DNA of 64,000 nucleotides from Perca fluviatilis (GCF_010015445.1 NC_053134.1:14305129-14369128); one strand, 5' to 3'. Positions 25,801-38,900 are shown, counted from the first letter of the stretch. Made by a program: numbers and translations. Notes: generated from the letters alone by a model not told the origin.

Positions 25801-28697
25801 AGTCTGTTCTCATATTTTCTTTATTACCTTAGAACAAGTTTAGCAACCCTGCTGCTGTTGTCTGTTCTGCTCTTGTCAAATAACCATTACCTCGAGTTTG
25901 TTTACCCCAAAACTTGATTTGACGCTTCTAATCAATTCTGCTTACTGTGGCTTTATACCACAAGATTGATTTCTGCAGCTATGACAGCTGCTTTTCATTC
26001 ATCTCATAAAAAAAAATTCTCATCTCATTCTGACAATAAAAACTAACACGGCTGGAGACTAATAATGTGTTAATAATCACTATTTTTGCAATTCGGTGAC
26101 AGAGATGTGTAAACCTCCCAGTCAGATGTGAGGTCACCATACATGCATTGCTCCATTGATTGATTTGGTAGTTGCCAGCTAAGTCACTGAGTTGTGGCGT
26201 TTAGAGAACGCAAAGCACTGCAACCTAACAGCAAATAAAAAGGTGTAGTCTATATTATATTGTGTCACAAGGTAATTAGTGCTATTGTGAATTTCTATTT
26301 TCCCCTATCTAAATATTCTCTACATCCAGAATATAAAATGGTCAAGTTTTTTACAGAACTGTGAGAATTTCCAATGAAACAGTACTACTTAAAATGCAAA
26401 TAGTGAATCAAATGGCTCTGTGCCACGTTAGAGGGTGGAAAGTACTAATAATGCCACAGAGAATCAACACCCAGCTTTCACAGCTCTGCACAGCTTTTAG
26501 CTGACGTTTGATCATTATTTTGGCTTACCAGCTCACATTTAGACTGTATAGATTCTTGGCAGCCCCCCTCCCCCCATATTATCTAGTTGTAGCTTTAACT
26601 TTCTATGGTGCTGCTTATTTTTGGCTAATTTTAGGGTTTGATAGAAAACCATGCAAGCAAAATGTTTTACTTCACAATCCTGCAATTAGCTGTGACAGTG
26701 GTTCGACATTGATTCTACCCAGGGAAAACAAATTATGAAATTGAATGGATACTATCTTGTTTTCTTACCTTTCAAAATGTCTAAACATATTCTTCCCAGT
26801 TTGTCAACATTGGGGTGGTAGATTTTGGTCATGAATCGTACTTTGGGAGCTGCCATGGGATACTCTTCTGGAAGAAATAGTTCAAGTCTAAATGTGCCTC
26901 CTTCAAAAGGAGAGTCTTGAGGCCCTGCAATGATCACATGGAAGTAACGTGCATTCCCTTCATCCGGAGTAGCCGTGATCCCTGGAACAGGCTCTGCCAT
27001 CAACCGCTGTGTCTCCTGAGTGTAGTCAGAATGAGAAATACATAACACTATTATTGACAATTCTAAGTAGAAAAACAGTGCTGTAGGTGTAGACTTCACC
27101 CTGCTTAGTCACACACCCACACTTCCAAACTCACAGCCACATACAGACAAAAGCACATTCCATTCCACAAGCTATTGTTTAGCACAGAAACTAGAAGGTA
27201 GCTAAGGGGCTGGGACACTTCTGATGTACTGTACAATGACTGACTTTAATTAATACACACAAAAAGAAGTTCCCAGCATGTTTAACTTTTAATTTGTTAA
27301 ATAAAATTATCAATTTCGGAATGCAGCTACCAATAGTGCCATATATAAACTAATGCTAATTCTTTGGTATATAAAATGTAAAAAAACTTAAAAATGTCCA
27401 TAATTACCCAGAACCCAAAGGAATTGAAATTGCTTGTCCTGTCCACCCTAACACCCCAAACACATTGTGTTTACTATCACATAAGGCTAACTCAACCGGC
27501 ATATTCAAAGTTAGAGACAGTAACCAGTGAATTTCGAGCATTTGACTAAAATGGCTAAATAATGATCAAAATAGTTATTGATACATTTTCAGTCAATCGA
27601 AAAATTGATTAATCGACTTAGCGTTTTAGCTCAAATTTATTTTATGATGCATTTGATTACAATAATTCACTTAACAGATGATTCCAGTTTGTCGTGTAAC
27701 GTCGCATAAAATTCTATTATCAAAAGCGCAGTTGCAGAATTTTGAGTTTTAAAGTATTGTGCGACACTAAGGGATAATCGACAATGGAAATCTAAAAGCA
27801 AGAATTGTAACAATTTCCATATTTCTGCATATAATAAAGCAGGTGCACCGGGACATCTGCAGTCAACAAGAAGGAAACTATTTAAATCCTGTTGTAAATA
27901 TTGTTAATGTCTTCGTTAAGATTGGAAAACAACGACAGGTTCCCATAGTGGAAGCTTATGTCGTGTTTTCAGTTCGTCAGCGGTATGCTACTGGCTGAGA
28001 AAACCAGCTTAATCCGAGAAATAGCTGCTAGATGTGGCGGAACAGGCTGATCGCGCCCACAGTTGCCGGGCCTGGCCCAGTGAAGTTGCGGTGAGGTTGA
28101 GGGAGGAAACCGCAACAGACCTTAGATTCCTCCCTAAATCATTGTTTCGTTTCATAGAAAAAGAAGCAGCACGAACATGTTTGCTTAAATACAAGCATTT
28201 GAATGTTTTGAGACCACCAGGACAGCGTTTCACATAGGCGCAGACATGTGTATCAATCACCGAGCTACCGCTGCTAGCCTAACGTTAGCTAACATAGCGA
28301 AACCATTCATAAGGCGACTAGGACAAATTGTCAGAATTTGTTGATCCATACTATAATATTAGCAGCCAAGTGATGTGAAAACTACAATTTTCAGAACAAC
28401 AACAACTCTACTCGAACCAAAATAAAAAACACATTTAGGACAGAAGGGAGTAAACGGAAGTGGCAAACAAAACACTTGCAGACACGGATCAGCGAGCTAG
28501 CTTGATAACTAGCTAGCTAGATGAGAGCTAATAGTGCTAGTCGCGCTAACGTCAGGCTACACGTTGAATGGCAGTAACTGTACGTCCATATTCTCACCAC
28601 ATAAACTTTAAAATACCCACACACGGGTTATATAAGATATATATACAATGCCGGGTGTAAAGTGTACCTTTACAATCCTACGAGGCAAACCGGCCAT
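22854..28697 (-). CDS. ube2n: UBE2N (UBC13), K63-specific ubiquitin-conjugating enzyme E2
   Basis: There are four coding exons on the minus strand: 28668-28697, 26769-27015, 25385-25525 and 22854-22897. All junctions are GT-AG with matching phases (0, 1, 1), giving 153 residues against 152 in human. The start [10 protein letters not shown] is the family N-terminus. Visible signatures are the HPN motif (77-79), catalytic Cys87 in GRICLDILK, and EEYPMAAPK on the UBE2V-binding side. The enzyme pairs with UBE2V1/UBE2V2 to build K63-linked chains in NF-kB signalling and DNA damage tolerance. The last exon encodes (A)[13 protein letters not shown], one residue longer and more divergent than the human ...YAMNNI end. 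Fishes have two ube2n paralogues, and I cannot say which this is. Confidence 0.97.
23190..23430. repeat. degenerate hAT-like MITE fragment
   Basis: Located in ube2n intron 3. The left side, GGGGCAGCAACTAAGGATTA, resembles the TAGGGCTGCAACTA terminus, and the interior has the TCAATCAATGGACCAATCG, TTGGTCTTTAAAA and ATCATCAAAATAGTT words shared with the element at 57255-57523. The right terminus is not clear. Confidence 0.45.
23598..23641. other. short near-perfect hairpin in ube2n intron 3
   Basis: The left arm TGCAGCTACTTCTGGGGAC pairs with the right arm GTCCACAGAAGTAGCTGCA, leaving a 6-base loop (ATTTCG) and one mismatch. It lies within a patch of relatively GC-rich intron (23560-23900). The loop and stem are short for a microRNA precursor, and a relic of an inverted repeat is as likely. 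Confidence 0.5.
24071..24820. mobile_element. candidate hAT-like MITE in ube2n intron 3
   Basis: The left end is TAGGGCTGTCCCAAACGATT, followed by repeated ATTAATCTAGCGATT and GATTAGTCGACTAATC words. The right end is ...TAGCGTACAGCCCTA, so the termini share TAGGGCTGT in inverted orientation. The flanking octamers (GTTGTCAC and TACTTTAT) do not match, so the exact boundary or integrity is uncertain. It has no coding capacity. Confidence 0.6.
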
Positions 28698-28785
28698 CTT
28701 GTGTTAGCTATTTTATTTTTAGCCGTGGACTCGCCTTCTCTTCAGGTTGGATTGACTGAGCTGCCGGGGCGGAGACCGATAACTC

Positions 28786-28815
28786 ACTCTTCCGGTGGCT
28801 TCAAATGACGTAAGG
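28786..28815 (-). promoter_or_regulatory. candidate ETS and CRE sites upstream of ube2n
   Basis: About 90-115 bases upstream of the ube2n start codon the plus strand has CTTCCGG (28789-28795), an ETS/GABP-type core, and TGACGTAA (28806-28813), a CRE-like octamer. The local sequence is GC-richer than its surroundings. Such sites are common in promoters of widely expressed genes. Function is inferred from motif and position only. Confidence 0.45.
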
Positions 28816-29788
28816 AAATATGCTGCTGTTCATTGTTATATATAATAATATAATTGTTCTTTTTTTCTTTATATTTGTTCATTTTTAATGTGCTCTTTTT
28901 CAGCTACTTTAAAAAAGAAAGTGAAGAGCTTGGTTTAGGGTATATTCTTCTATGGGTTGACTTTAGAAAAATATGTGTGTAGTACGTTTTATAATGACAG
29001 ATGTAAGTATGGGTACAGTACAGTCTGTCTGTGCAACCCACAAAAAAAGAAAAAGCTTTGAAATGACCACCTAAATATGTAATGTAGTCACTTTGAAGGG
29101 GTCAACCTCTTTTAGTTACATTTTGTAGGGACCTAACTTGTAAATAAATTTTTAGGAGCAAGAGCTTTTGTCAGTGTTTGCTTATTTGGGAGATACATTT
29201 TTCTAGATCTCATTGTTGTAAACCTTTGTGTCTTGTAGTGTGCAGGACCTTGACTACGCTATGCAAAACTTGTCTACAGTTTTGTTTTACTTGCAGGCAC
29301 ATAATTACATTATAAAAACACATCTTAAAGCTCAGCCAACTCCAGAATATTCTGTGACAATGTAAGATACAAAAATCCTAAACATGCACCGCTGTCAGTT
29401 ATAAGAGTAGATTGTTGATACAGATTTGGCGCTGGAGTGGTTAGCATATAACATGAACAAAAACACTCAAATATATGATACTTCATTTTGCATACATAAT
29501 ATTTATTTACTTTTTCTCCACAGCTACAATCTGTTCACCAGGATTTTGAATTACGCTTTACTGGTGCACCAAGTCCATTAGATTCATATTTGCAGGATAA
29601 ATTATAAAAAGGCCATACAATCTAGGGCAGTAAAGTAGACTAAACAAAATACAAGTATAAGTTTCAAAGCCATATAATTGTTCCATTGTAGTGGCACTGA
29701 CTCAAAAACTCATGACAACCTACAAAATATTGAACAGTTTATTATACATTATTGTGACAATAAAACAGACTGTAACTTTGGCCTTCAA

Positions 29789-29938
29789 CTATCTGTCCTT
29801 TGGGGGATCCCGCTTTCTGCGTCTCATGTGGTACCTGTGAACAGTGACACAGAAGGAAATGAATTTTGACCAATATCTAACATCTTTTCTTTCAGCTCTT
29901 AAACTCTGATTCACAATTATATACTGCATAATATAGTA

Positions 29939-29979
<41 letters not shown>

Positions 29980-32900
29980 TCCCTCTCTCCCTCTCTCTCT
30001 CCCTCTCTCCCTCTCTCCATGTACTGGCTTAAGCAGGGGGACACGTCTGCAGGATTTGAGTCCCTGGCGGTGTAGTGTGTTACTGATGGTAGCTTTTGTT
30101 ACTTTGGTCCCAGCTCTCTGCAGGTCATTCACTAGGGATTTTTGCTCACCGTTCTTGTGATCATTTTGACCCCATAGGGTGAGATCTTGCGTGGAGACCC
30201 AGATTGAGGGAGATTATCAGTGGTCTTGTATGTCTTCCATTTTCTAATAATTGCTCCCACATTTGATTTCTTCACACCAAGCTGCTTACCTATTGCAGAT
30301 TCAGTCTTCCCAGCCTGGTGCAGGTCTACAATTTTGTTTCTGGTGTCCTTTGACAGCTCTTTGGTCTTGGCCATAGTAGAGTTTGGAGTGTGACTGTTTG
30401 AGGTTGTGGAAAGGTGTCTTTTACACTGATAACAAGTTCAAACAGGCGCCATTAATACAGGTAACGAGTGGAGGACAGAGGAGCCTCTTAAAGAAGAAGT
30501 TACAGGTCTGTGAGAGCCAGAAATCTTGCTTGTTTGTAGGTGACCAAATACTTATTTTACCGAGGAATTTACCAATTAATTCATTAAAAATCCTACAATG
30601 TGATTTTCAGGATTTTTTTTCTCATTTTGTCTCTCATAGTTGAAGTGTACCTATGATGAAAATTACAGGCTTCTCTCATCTTTTTAAGTGGGAGAACTTG
30701 CACAATTGGAATAACCAGAAAAAGGACTACAGGAAGCCACCAAGTGTCCATATTAAAGTGGGCAACTGATCTAATCCTGATAAGCCAGTACTATATCCAC
30801 ATGTAGGCACATAAATGAATAAAAGGACAAATTTTGTGTTATTTATGTACTCACTGTCCTACTGGATACCACCGATGTTTGGTGGTGAAAAACATATTGC
30901 TCAGCTCCTCTATAGTGGGCCCCTTCTTGTCCTTCAGCACCTCCTTGCTGAGGTGGGCCTTTAAAATCTGGTCGTGGGTCTCAACCGGGGTGTTCAAGGG
31001 GTCTGGTCGTTCTATAGGCTGCAAAGATTTACTGTCATGAACGAGGTTCCCTCTTGCATATTTTAAAATGATATGGTAATTCCAAGCAATCCTGAAACAA
31101 TTTCCATCTATCTTTTTGTACCAATTACTCTTATTAGTCTAACTCATGCACACCTGTGAATTAGAGTTAAAAGGGTTAAAATATTCCTTAATTCCCCTAT
31201 TTATTTATTTTAAAGCACAGAGCTTCTGCTTTCTCTCTTTGGTAGAAATAATAGATAATGTGACAACTGACACATTGATATATACCGCATAAGGCTAGAG
31301 AGCACTCTCTTACCTGGGTAAACTCATAGGGAATGTCGACAGTAGGATGGTAGCACACTATGGTTTTCCCGTCTGAGGTCACACCAATTTCCACATTGCT
31401 AAATTCAAGAAAATTAGGTTATTGTCCTGATTATAACCAAACTTATTTACATTTACATATATACATTATGTTTCTTCTTCATTTATTTGGTTCACAATAA
31501 CTATAATATTTTGCAGACAGGCCAAGTACACAGCTAGCATAATTTAGCAGTTTACAAAACTACCAGTGTGTCCCCACACTTACATTTATACAGCACAACC
31601 AAATGTTAATTACAAAATAGTGAGAACCTCCTGATAACCAAGGTGCAGCAACTTTGCTCCACTTCATTAAACTTCTTAGCACATCACCAAGACAGAGCTG
31701 CCATCTATGGAGGACCTCTACACCCAGCGATGTAAGAAGGCGGCCAACAGGATAATCAGAGACCCAAATCATCCTGCTGCCGTCCGGCAGACGGTACCGC
31801 TTCATCTGGTCCCTCACCATATGACTAGAACTTTTGAGCTCTGAGCTCATCGCATGTCACTTTAACCTGAAACCATCACTTCATGTAGTTTTACATTCTG
31901 TTTTACAACTGTTTACACCTCTGTTTGGATGTCTTCCACACATTTGACATTTTTTTCTCATTTAGTTTTTTTTTTTTTTTTTTAGTTTGTTTGTGATTAT
32001 CTTTTTTATACAAATTTAATTAGCACTGTTGGAGGGACCCAGCTGAGACCCAAGATTTTCAGTGACAACGACTGCTTTTGTTATTGTTATGCATTGATAA
32101 TAAAAAACTTAAACTTGACACTTTTGCGCAATCTACAACTTGACCTCTAATTTTGTGTAATACAGTTAATAATTAGCTAGAAATTTACTATTTGTTGATA
32201 AAAATAGTCATAATAGGTTTAAACAAGACTTGGTGCCATAACTAGAGTAGACTAAATGGGACTAGGTGCACTCTATTATTTTGAATTCAAACGTTTCAAC
32301 TCTTAACATAGCCTACCAGTTCGGGCCATCAAGTGAAGGACCAGTGACACTGGACTTCTGTCGCATTGGCACCACACATGCTGCAACAGAAAACCAAACA
32401 GGTGAGACAGACACTTTTGCAATTAAAATAGTTAGCAGGACACATTTCAACTTATCTTAGCTAGAAATTATACATCGCATTTGAAAGCATGAACCCCTGC
32501 AGAACACAGTTAATGTTCTCGTATTGTCTTCCCTTCAACAATGCAATTGTCCTCCGGTTCGGTTTGCCTGTTTATAAAGCATAAAGTAGCCTCTCAATGA
32601 TTACCCAATTGTAGGTTATATCTTTTTAGCCAACTTCATAAGTTGTTACCACTAGTTTTACACTTCTTTGTGGAATTGATGGTGAATGAACATCATTTAC
32701 ATGAAAGTATCGGTCATTTTTGAGTAAAATGAGCAGAATTAGGAATGATCTTGGCTAATTGTTAAGGTCAGTGAAACACGTTTATGGATGATCACAGATT
32801 TTCACCCGGGTAGACCATACAAGTAGTGATCATCAATTAGCGGATGGAACCATCCATGTTATTTTGGGGGAATTTGGTTGAAAAGAAAGCCATATTTCTG

Positions 32901-33265
32901 ATGTAGAAACTATTAAAACGGGTCAAATTTGACTCGAGGACAACATGAGGGTTAAGACAGTTATGGCGCCCGCTTGCGAATTTTTTGTTTGTTGTTTTTA
33001 ACAGAAAATACGGTTTTTACAGTGGAAACAAAAGTAGCGCTAGCCAATGAAAGTGTTTACCTACTAAACATACTCTCAAGGTTAGCCTCTGTTAGCTTAT
33101 ACTCCCACCACCGTTGCGCTAAAGGTTATAAACTAATATGACCTCCAGCAAATACCTGATAAAATAATTAAAAAAACACAACTTACTTTGTACACGTAGT
33201 AGTGTGGAACCGTTAGAAAGTCGCGTTAAGAGACTGTGAAGCTTGCACAAATGACTTGACGCCAT
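29789..33265 (-). CDS. mrpl42: MRPL42, mitochondrial ribosomal protein
   Basis: There are five coding exons on the minus strand: 33187-33265, 32317-32380, 31314-31398, 30855-31018 and 29789-29834. Phases agree at each GT-AG junction (1, 2, 0, 2), giving 145 residues against 142 in human. The first exon encodes an Arg/Ser/Leu-rich, acid-free N-terminus typical of a mitochondrial presequence. Family signatures follow: [46 protein letters not shown], and the basic C-terminus ending PPKDR. The protein is a component of the mammalian-type mitoribosome. The gene lies about 1.1 kb upstream of ube2n in the same orientation. A Tc1 relic sits in the last intron and a LINE fragment in the second. Confidence 0.96.
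29940..30711 (-). mobile_element. decayed Tc1-type DNA transposon in mrpl42 intron 4
   Basis: On the minus strand 30374-30132 encodes about 80 residues of a Tc1-family transposase N-terminus, starting [20 protein letters not shown] with a helix-turn-helix ([19 protein letters not shown]). Another frame (30132 leftward) continues with [17 protein letters not shown], so there is a frameshift near 30130. A CT/GA microsatellite (29941-30017) replaces everything further on, and the DDE catalytic region is missing. To the right, 30480-30711 is the untranslated 5' part and internal inverted repeat of the same element, ending at CTTGCACAATTGG with the outermost terminus lost. Confidence 0.88.
31590..32118 (+). 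mobile_element. LINE 3'-end fragment (mrpl42 intron 2)
   Basis: The plus strand has TCTATGGAGGACCTCTACAC, AAGGCGGCCAACAGGATAAT, a GACCCAAATCATCCTGCTGC block and CCGTCCGGCAGACGGTACCG. I recognise this as the end of the reverse-transcriptase ORF of a fish LINE. It is followed by an AT-rich 3' UTR, a T-run, and an AATAAAAAACTTAAACTTGA-type tail. The clade (CR1/L2-like) is a recollection. The ORF is broken and only the tail of the element is present. Confidence 0.6.
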
Positions 33266-34813
33266 GCTGAATTATTTTTGGGTGTGCACCACTATAATAT
33301 TTCCGTCCTAGCACTCAAGACGACCTCATTTTTGTTCCACTTTTCAAACGACCAGCAGTCATAAAAAAATAATCAAACCCTTTCCCTAATAACCACTATT
33401 TTTGTAATACACTATATGCTTAAACAAACTATTCACTTCTTTTGTGTTATTTAAAAGCTGTATTTAAACAAAACATATTTAAGAGATTTGTCCATTCTTA
33501 TTTCTTATGTACCTCGTGCATCATCCACTATGATGGTAAAGGCCATCAGATCATAACTAATAACCTTGGTGAATATGGAGAAGTTACTACTTTCCAAGCA
33601 AAAGTTATAGTGTGATACAAACTCTGTTAGACAGCATTTTCGGTCTGCCACAAAACATATTCCCTCTTTATAATGCACAAATGATGCCCTACCATCAAGT
33701 ATTTTATTTTGTCTAATGACCTTGGTAAATATGTAGTAATGTGGTAAATATGTGGTAATATAAGTTTCTTTTAGTCTATGAGGTTTGTTGTGTTTGAATC
33801 CTGACTGGAGTTACTATGTCTGCGATCCAGGTGAGGTTAGCGCGGTGCAGCACAAAGTATGATCAGTTTGAGGGGGGAATGGTTTTGTCCCTATCAGGGA
33901 TAAAAATAATTCAGCAGAGGCAAGGATATGTGGACCAGAAAGGGGGAAATCCCATGCATCCCCCCTGGCAAATCGCACCCTGCGTAACAGTACTCATTTT
34001 TCTGCAGGAACGTAGGTACCGGGAGACGCAATTCTACTGGACCTCTGCAGGCACCCTGCAGTGCCCTTAAATGGAGAAAACATAATAAAGTGCCTGTACC
34101 TGGGTGCTGGTGCCAAACCGCATGCAGCTGGTGCCTTTTTTATTTCCACCCCTTCCCCTAAGACAGCCTGAGTCCACCACTGATCTGAGGGTTGCAAATT
34201 TCCAAATAACAAAATGTTTTACACATTTTATACACTGTATTTATTTATTGAATATGCAGCATTTTAATGAGTCTTATTTTTCAATACTTTGGCCAGATGT
34301 GAGTACACAGACTTATTTTGATATTTAATTTTACCATTCATTACCAGGAAACCCAGGTATGCAATAATTCATGTGAAAATAGTTTTAGTAGCATATTACA
34401 TTTGTAAATGTACAAAGAAAGGCAAACTGAAAGAGATCTCAAAGTAATATAAACAATTCGGAGTAATTCAAATATTCAAATCACTGCTTTAACCTGAAAA
34501 TCTAAAACAAATCCTTGGAAATATTCAATAATATGAATATAAAAAACAACAACCTCTTTTTCCTTTACACATTTTTGAGTTTGCAAAGCTACTGTTGTTA
34601 TCTTTGCAGAGAGACAAGCTGAACACGTTTTCAGGTGTTTTAGGTCCAGTTAGCACTCTGGCAAACCATTCAAATTCTTCAGGAATGCAGCTTAATTTAT
34701 TCACCTTACCCCTTGAACTACTGCACTATGAGGAACACCGCAACAAGCGGAGCAGCTTGATATGTTGCTCAGTTTATTCATGTTAACAGGCTGGTGATGC
34801 ATCCAGAGTGTGA
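33266..34813. other. intergenic region between mrpl42 and pwp1
   Basis: This 1.5-kb stretch holds the mrpl42 promoter side at the left and the pwp1 3' UTR at the right. A TTTATT (minus-strand AATAAA) lies at about 34769, roughly 45 bases past the pwp1 stop codon, with another near 34700. Between them I see no gene and no repeat I can name. Confidence 0.5.
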
Positions 34814-35888
34814 CTAGGAGACTTCCATCTCTGCTGTGGCTGCAGTGCTGGATGCCTGGGATCCCGTGTTCGCCACCAAGCGCTCTCGACTGCCAAACAC
34901 CCCAACCACTAGAAACAAACAATCATAATAGCATCTGAGCATTATTAATTGAACTGGATTTATAAATAAAAAGGTCAGTTGGTGAACTGTGTAGAGACAA
35001 TTATTTAACTTTTAATATGATTTCAGTGAACTGCACACATCGTATGGAAGGAAAGAAAGAAACCCTACCTGCTGCAACATCACTTATATCCCAAACTCGC
35101 AAGCCATCCCTTTGTCCCCCGAAGGCATAGATGAAGGGCAGGTCAGGGCAACATGACGCACAGAACAGCACACCCTGTTCACAGGTGGGAAAGGTAGTTG
35201 TTTTGACTCTTTCAACAACCACAAACAAAATAATTCTAGAACGGATTGGAGTGAAAGGATCTGAGATCTACACGCTCATGCAAGTTCTTACCATTTTCAT
35301 ATCCCGTGAGTGTACCAGGTTGGGCTTGTTGCCCAAAATGTCCCAAATCTTTACGTGTTTGTCAGCTGATGAGGTGACCAGGCATCCTTTAATTTGGCTG
35401 CTGAGGTCCAAACCTGCAGAAATGTTTAGATGCAATTTTCTTTTATTGTACAGTCAATGTGCATTTTAAAAGACATTTATTACACCATGAAGTAAACTTA
35501 TAACCAAAGCAGGGTGCTTTGTTGTCCATCAACAATTCACAGGAGCAGGTGTATTCAAGATTTCACAGACAGTTCTTCCAAACTCACCATTCACCTCATT
35601 GCAAATTACACGGTGGAAATCATGTAAGAGGACGGGCCTCGCTGGCTCCATTGGGTGTTACTTACTGTGCTCACCAAAATGTTTTCAAGGATTGACTAAA
35701 AATAAAGAAGCCACAAGTTGTTGCACGTTCTCTCGTATGTACCAACAATGTAAACCCATCATTTCACCATCCCTAAGTGACTCAACACAGTGCAGAACAA
35801 CAAGTGCCAAATCATTTGTGCTGTTTAAATAATGAATACACTGCGCGAGCGCACACGCGCGCGCACACGCGTGCGCGCACGCACACGC

Positions 35889-35928
<40 letters not shown>

Positions 35929-38900
35929 GACACTTCTGCATCATGAGCCTTCAGGGTGAAAACAGGTTTATCCGAGCGTGCGTCCAGACAGTAGACAAAT
36001 CCATCCTCTGTGCTGGCCTGAAACACAACCAACACACACTCAAGTTAACCGCTGAGCTTGTGAGAGCAATAGCACAAAAGGGACAAACAAGGTTTATTGC
36101 ACTATGTCCATAAAACATACACACCAGCAATATCATCATTATTTACAACTGTTAAAGCTTAAAAATTAAAAAAGGAATGTGGATGGATTATTTCCTTTAA
36201 AGTGCTCATATTATGCTCATTTTCAGTTTCATAATTGTAGTTAGAGGTTGTACCAGAATATGTTTATCTGGTTTAATAAAAAAAAAAAAAACATATTTTT
36301 TGTTGTACTGCACATTGCTGCAGCTCCTCTTTTCCCCGTGTGTTGAGCTCTCTGTTTTAGCTACAGAGTGAGACATCTCACTTCTGTTCCATCTTTGTTG
36401 GGAGTCACACATGCGCAGTAGCTAGGTCAGCACAGCTAGCTAGTCAGTTGCAGAGAATTAGGGCGTGCCACGCTAGCAGCTAAGCGAGCATTATAACGCG
36501 TGTTACAAAGTGACGCACGTTTGTCACAGAAGTAAAAGCCTGGACTACAATAGAGCTGTTTGGAGCAGCAACTTCTGTTGGAGATGGTAAGTCCCTTTGG
36601 GGTGGACTTTGGGCTTTTTCACTTTGTAAACCTATAACGTGAACAAAAAGATATATAACACAATAAAGGAAAGGGAAAAAGCCAAAAAGCATAATGTGAG
36701 CACTTTAAAATAGGAAGAGAAGAATATGATTACATACCAGGAAGTTGCACGGTGAAAAGTGGTCCCAGGTCAGACGCTCCACCTGACCACTAAACCTCCA
36801 GGTCCGATTGCTGTTGTCTGGACTGCGGCAGTCAAACAGGACTGCTGTCCTGAAAAGAAAATCTTCAGTTTTTTTCCTTTCACCTCATTCTATAAACTAA
36901 CGACAATACTAGATTTCACTTACTTGTCATATGATCCTGATATCAGAGTCTGTGCCTCAAATGGGTGGAATGATAACGTCTGAACCTGAAAGATAAAACA
37001 AAAAATGTTTTCCAGAAGCTGAAGGCTGCAAATTCTGAGGATGTAATACCAACAATACATTGAATTACATCCATTATATAAATATTTTTTCTCATTAAAA
37101 GGGGAACGTTGGTATTTTTCAACCTGGACCCTGTTTTCTGAAGTGACTAACACTGACAGCAATTATTTTGAAATTGGTCCAGGATTGAGCGAGAACCCTG
37201 CAGCTGCCAAACGGGCTGCAATATAATCCTATGGGGCAATTACGAACAGTTAATGTACAGCCACTAAAAGCTTGTTTTTGCTCAAATTGTTATTATAATT
37301 GTCTGACAACATAATGGAAAGGACCCTTCAGAGAAATTAGATGTTTTTCTTTACCTTTCGCTTGATCCGTTCTGTTTCTTATTGTGTCTAACAAATCTCG
37401 CTAAAGGAGAAGTCTCATTCTGAAATCTTGTGAGAGGTGACCTGTTGCCGGAAGACAGCGGAGTGAGTTGGAGAGAGGAGTGCCGGGAAGAGTTTGTTGT
37501 GTTGGAGTACAGAAAGCATAGCTTAGTGTCATCTAAATGATTTTCAATGTCATGGCTGAATATTTAGACGATTCTCTGTAGGGTCATTTCCATAATATAG
37601 TCAGATACGGATAATGACAATCTGAGCCTGCCAGTTGCAAAAAAAAAAAAAAAGTAAATAAATAAAAAGACGCTTTTAGTGGACGTACATTGACAGTGCG
37701 TAATTTCCCAATTATTTCGTGGCTGATAATTGTTGTCCCTTTAGTCACTTTAGCACAAAAACATGGAAAAATAGGGTGCAGGTTGAAAAATAATGAAGTT
37801 CCCTTTTAAATACCTTATCAGTGTGCCTGCGCAGAGTTGTGGCTGGTTTGCCTTGAGTAAGATCCCACAAGATAACTGTTTCATCTGCTGATCCACTGGC
37901 CAACACATTTCTAAGTAAGAGAAGGTGGATTTGTTTTACTGTAAAATAATGAATTTGAGTTGCATAAGTGCACACATACACAGTTATGGTGCATCAAAAT
38001 TCTATGTATAAAATCTCAGCACAACATACAAGGGTCAAATTAAAAAAAGTCTATACAACTACATGTACGTCTGACTGGCATTAGGGGCATTTTTTGATAA
38101 CCTTTTTCTAATAGCGTTTCGCAATATATCAGCCTCAGAATACTGACCTGACTAGTTTGTTCCAGGATAAATCCAGCACTGCATCTGTGTGCCCCTCGAC
38201 AGGCTCTGCCGCTGCCCCCTAGCATCAACCATAACAGGGAGCAATGTGTTAATGATATCTAACCAAGGAGTAATAATAGATGATTACCAATAACCAATAA
38301 TGCAGGGGGGCAGGACAAACATGTCTTCCATCAAGGGTGTCAAAAATAAAAAATAAATCTTTTTTAAATATCCTAAAAAAAAAGAGAATGGATCAAGACT
38401 CACAAATATCCCTTGTGTTGACTTTGGGTCAAATTGACCCGTTTTCAATTTTTGTTTTATATCATAAAATATGGGACGTAGAAATAAGCGCTGAAAATGT
38501 GTAGAAGAAGAATTTAACAATTTAAAATGTTGGAAAAAGCAAAAACAAACAGGCGTTTTCTCACTTTTTCAGTGCCTACCAACCCACTAACTGTGAAATA
38601 AGACAACACAGTCAGATTTTTGTGAGCTGCCTCAATCAATCAGAAAAGACGTGATTTAACAGGCCATTCAGATTTGGCTCCCCTTCCCCCTTCTGAGTAT
38701 CTCCACTCACGGCTTGAGAACTAGCTTTGCAAAAGTGCGCCATATTTTTCTTGCAAGCCAATCAGAGCAGACTGGGCTTTTCTATAGCAGGGCTTAAAGA
38801 GACAGGCACTAAAACGGAGCGTTTCAGACGGAGGGTAAATGCAGGTATATTCAGACATACAGTATGAGAAAAAATTGTTTTTGCATGTAAACATGTTCTA

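Noticed and set aside
35685..36035. 116-codon minus-strand ORF containing runs of VCVCVC and ACACAH
   Set aside because: Only the first part (pwp1 exon 12) is coding; the rest translates the CA/CG microsatellite.
36480..36692. Similar short ORFs ([15 protein letters not shown]) repeated at 36.5, 40.2 and 52.7 kb
   Set aside because: The similarity comes from three copies of the same MITE, not from a protein family; the frames are not conserved beyond the repeat.
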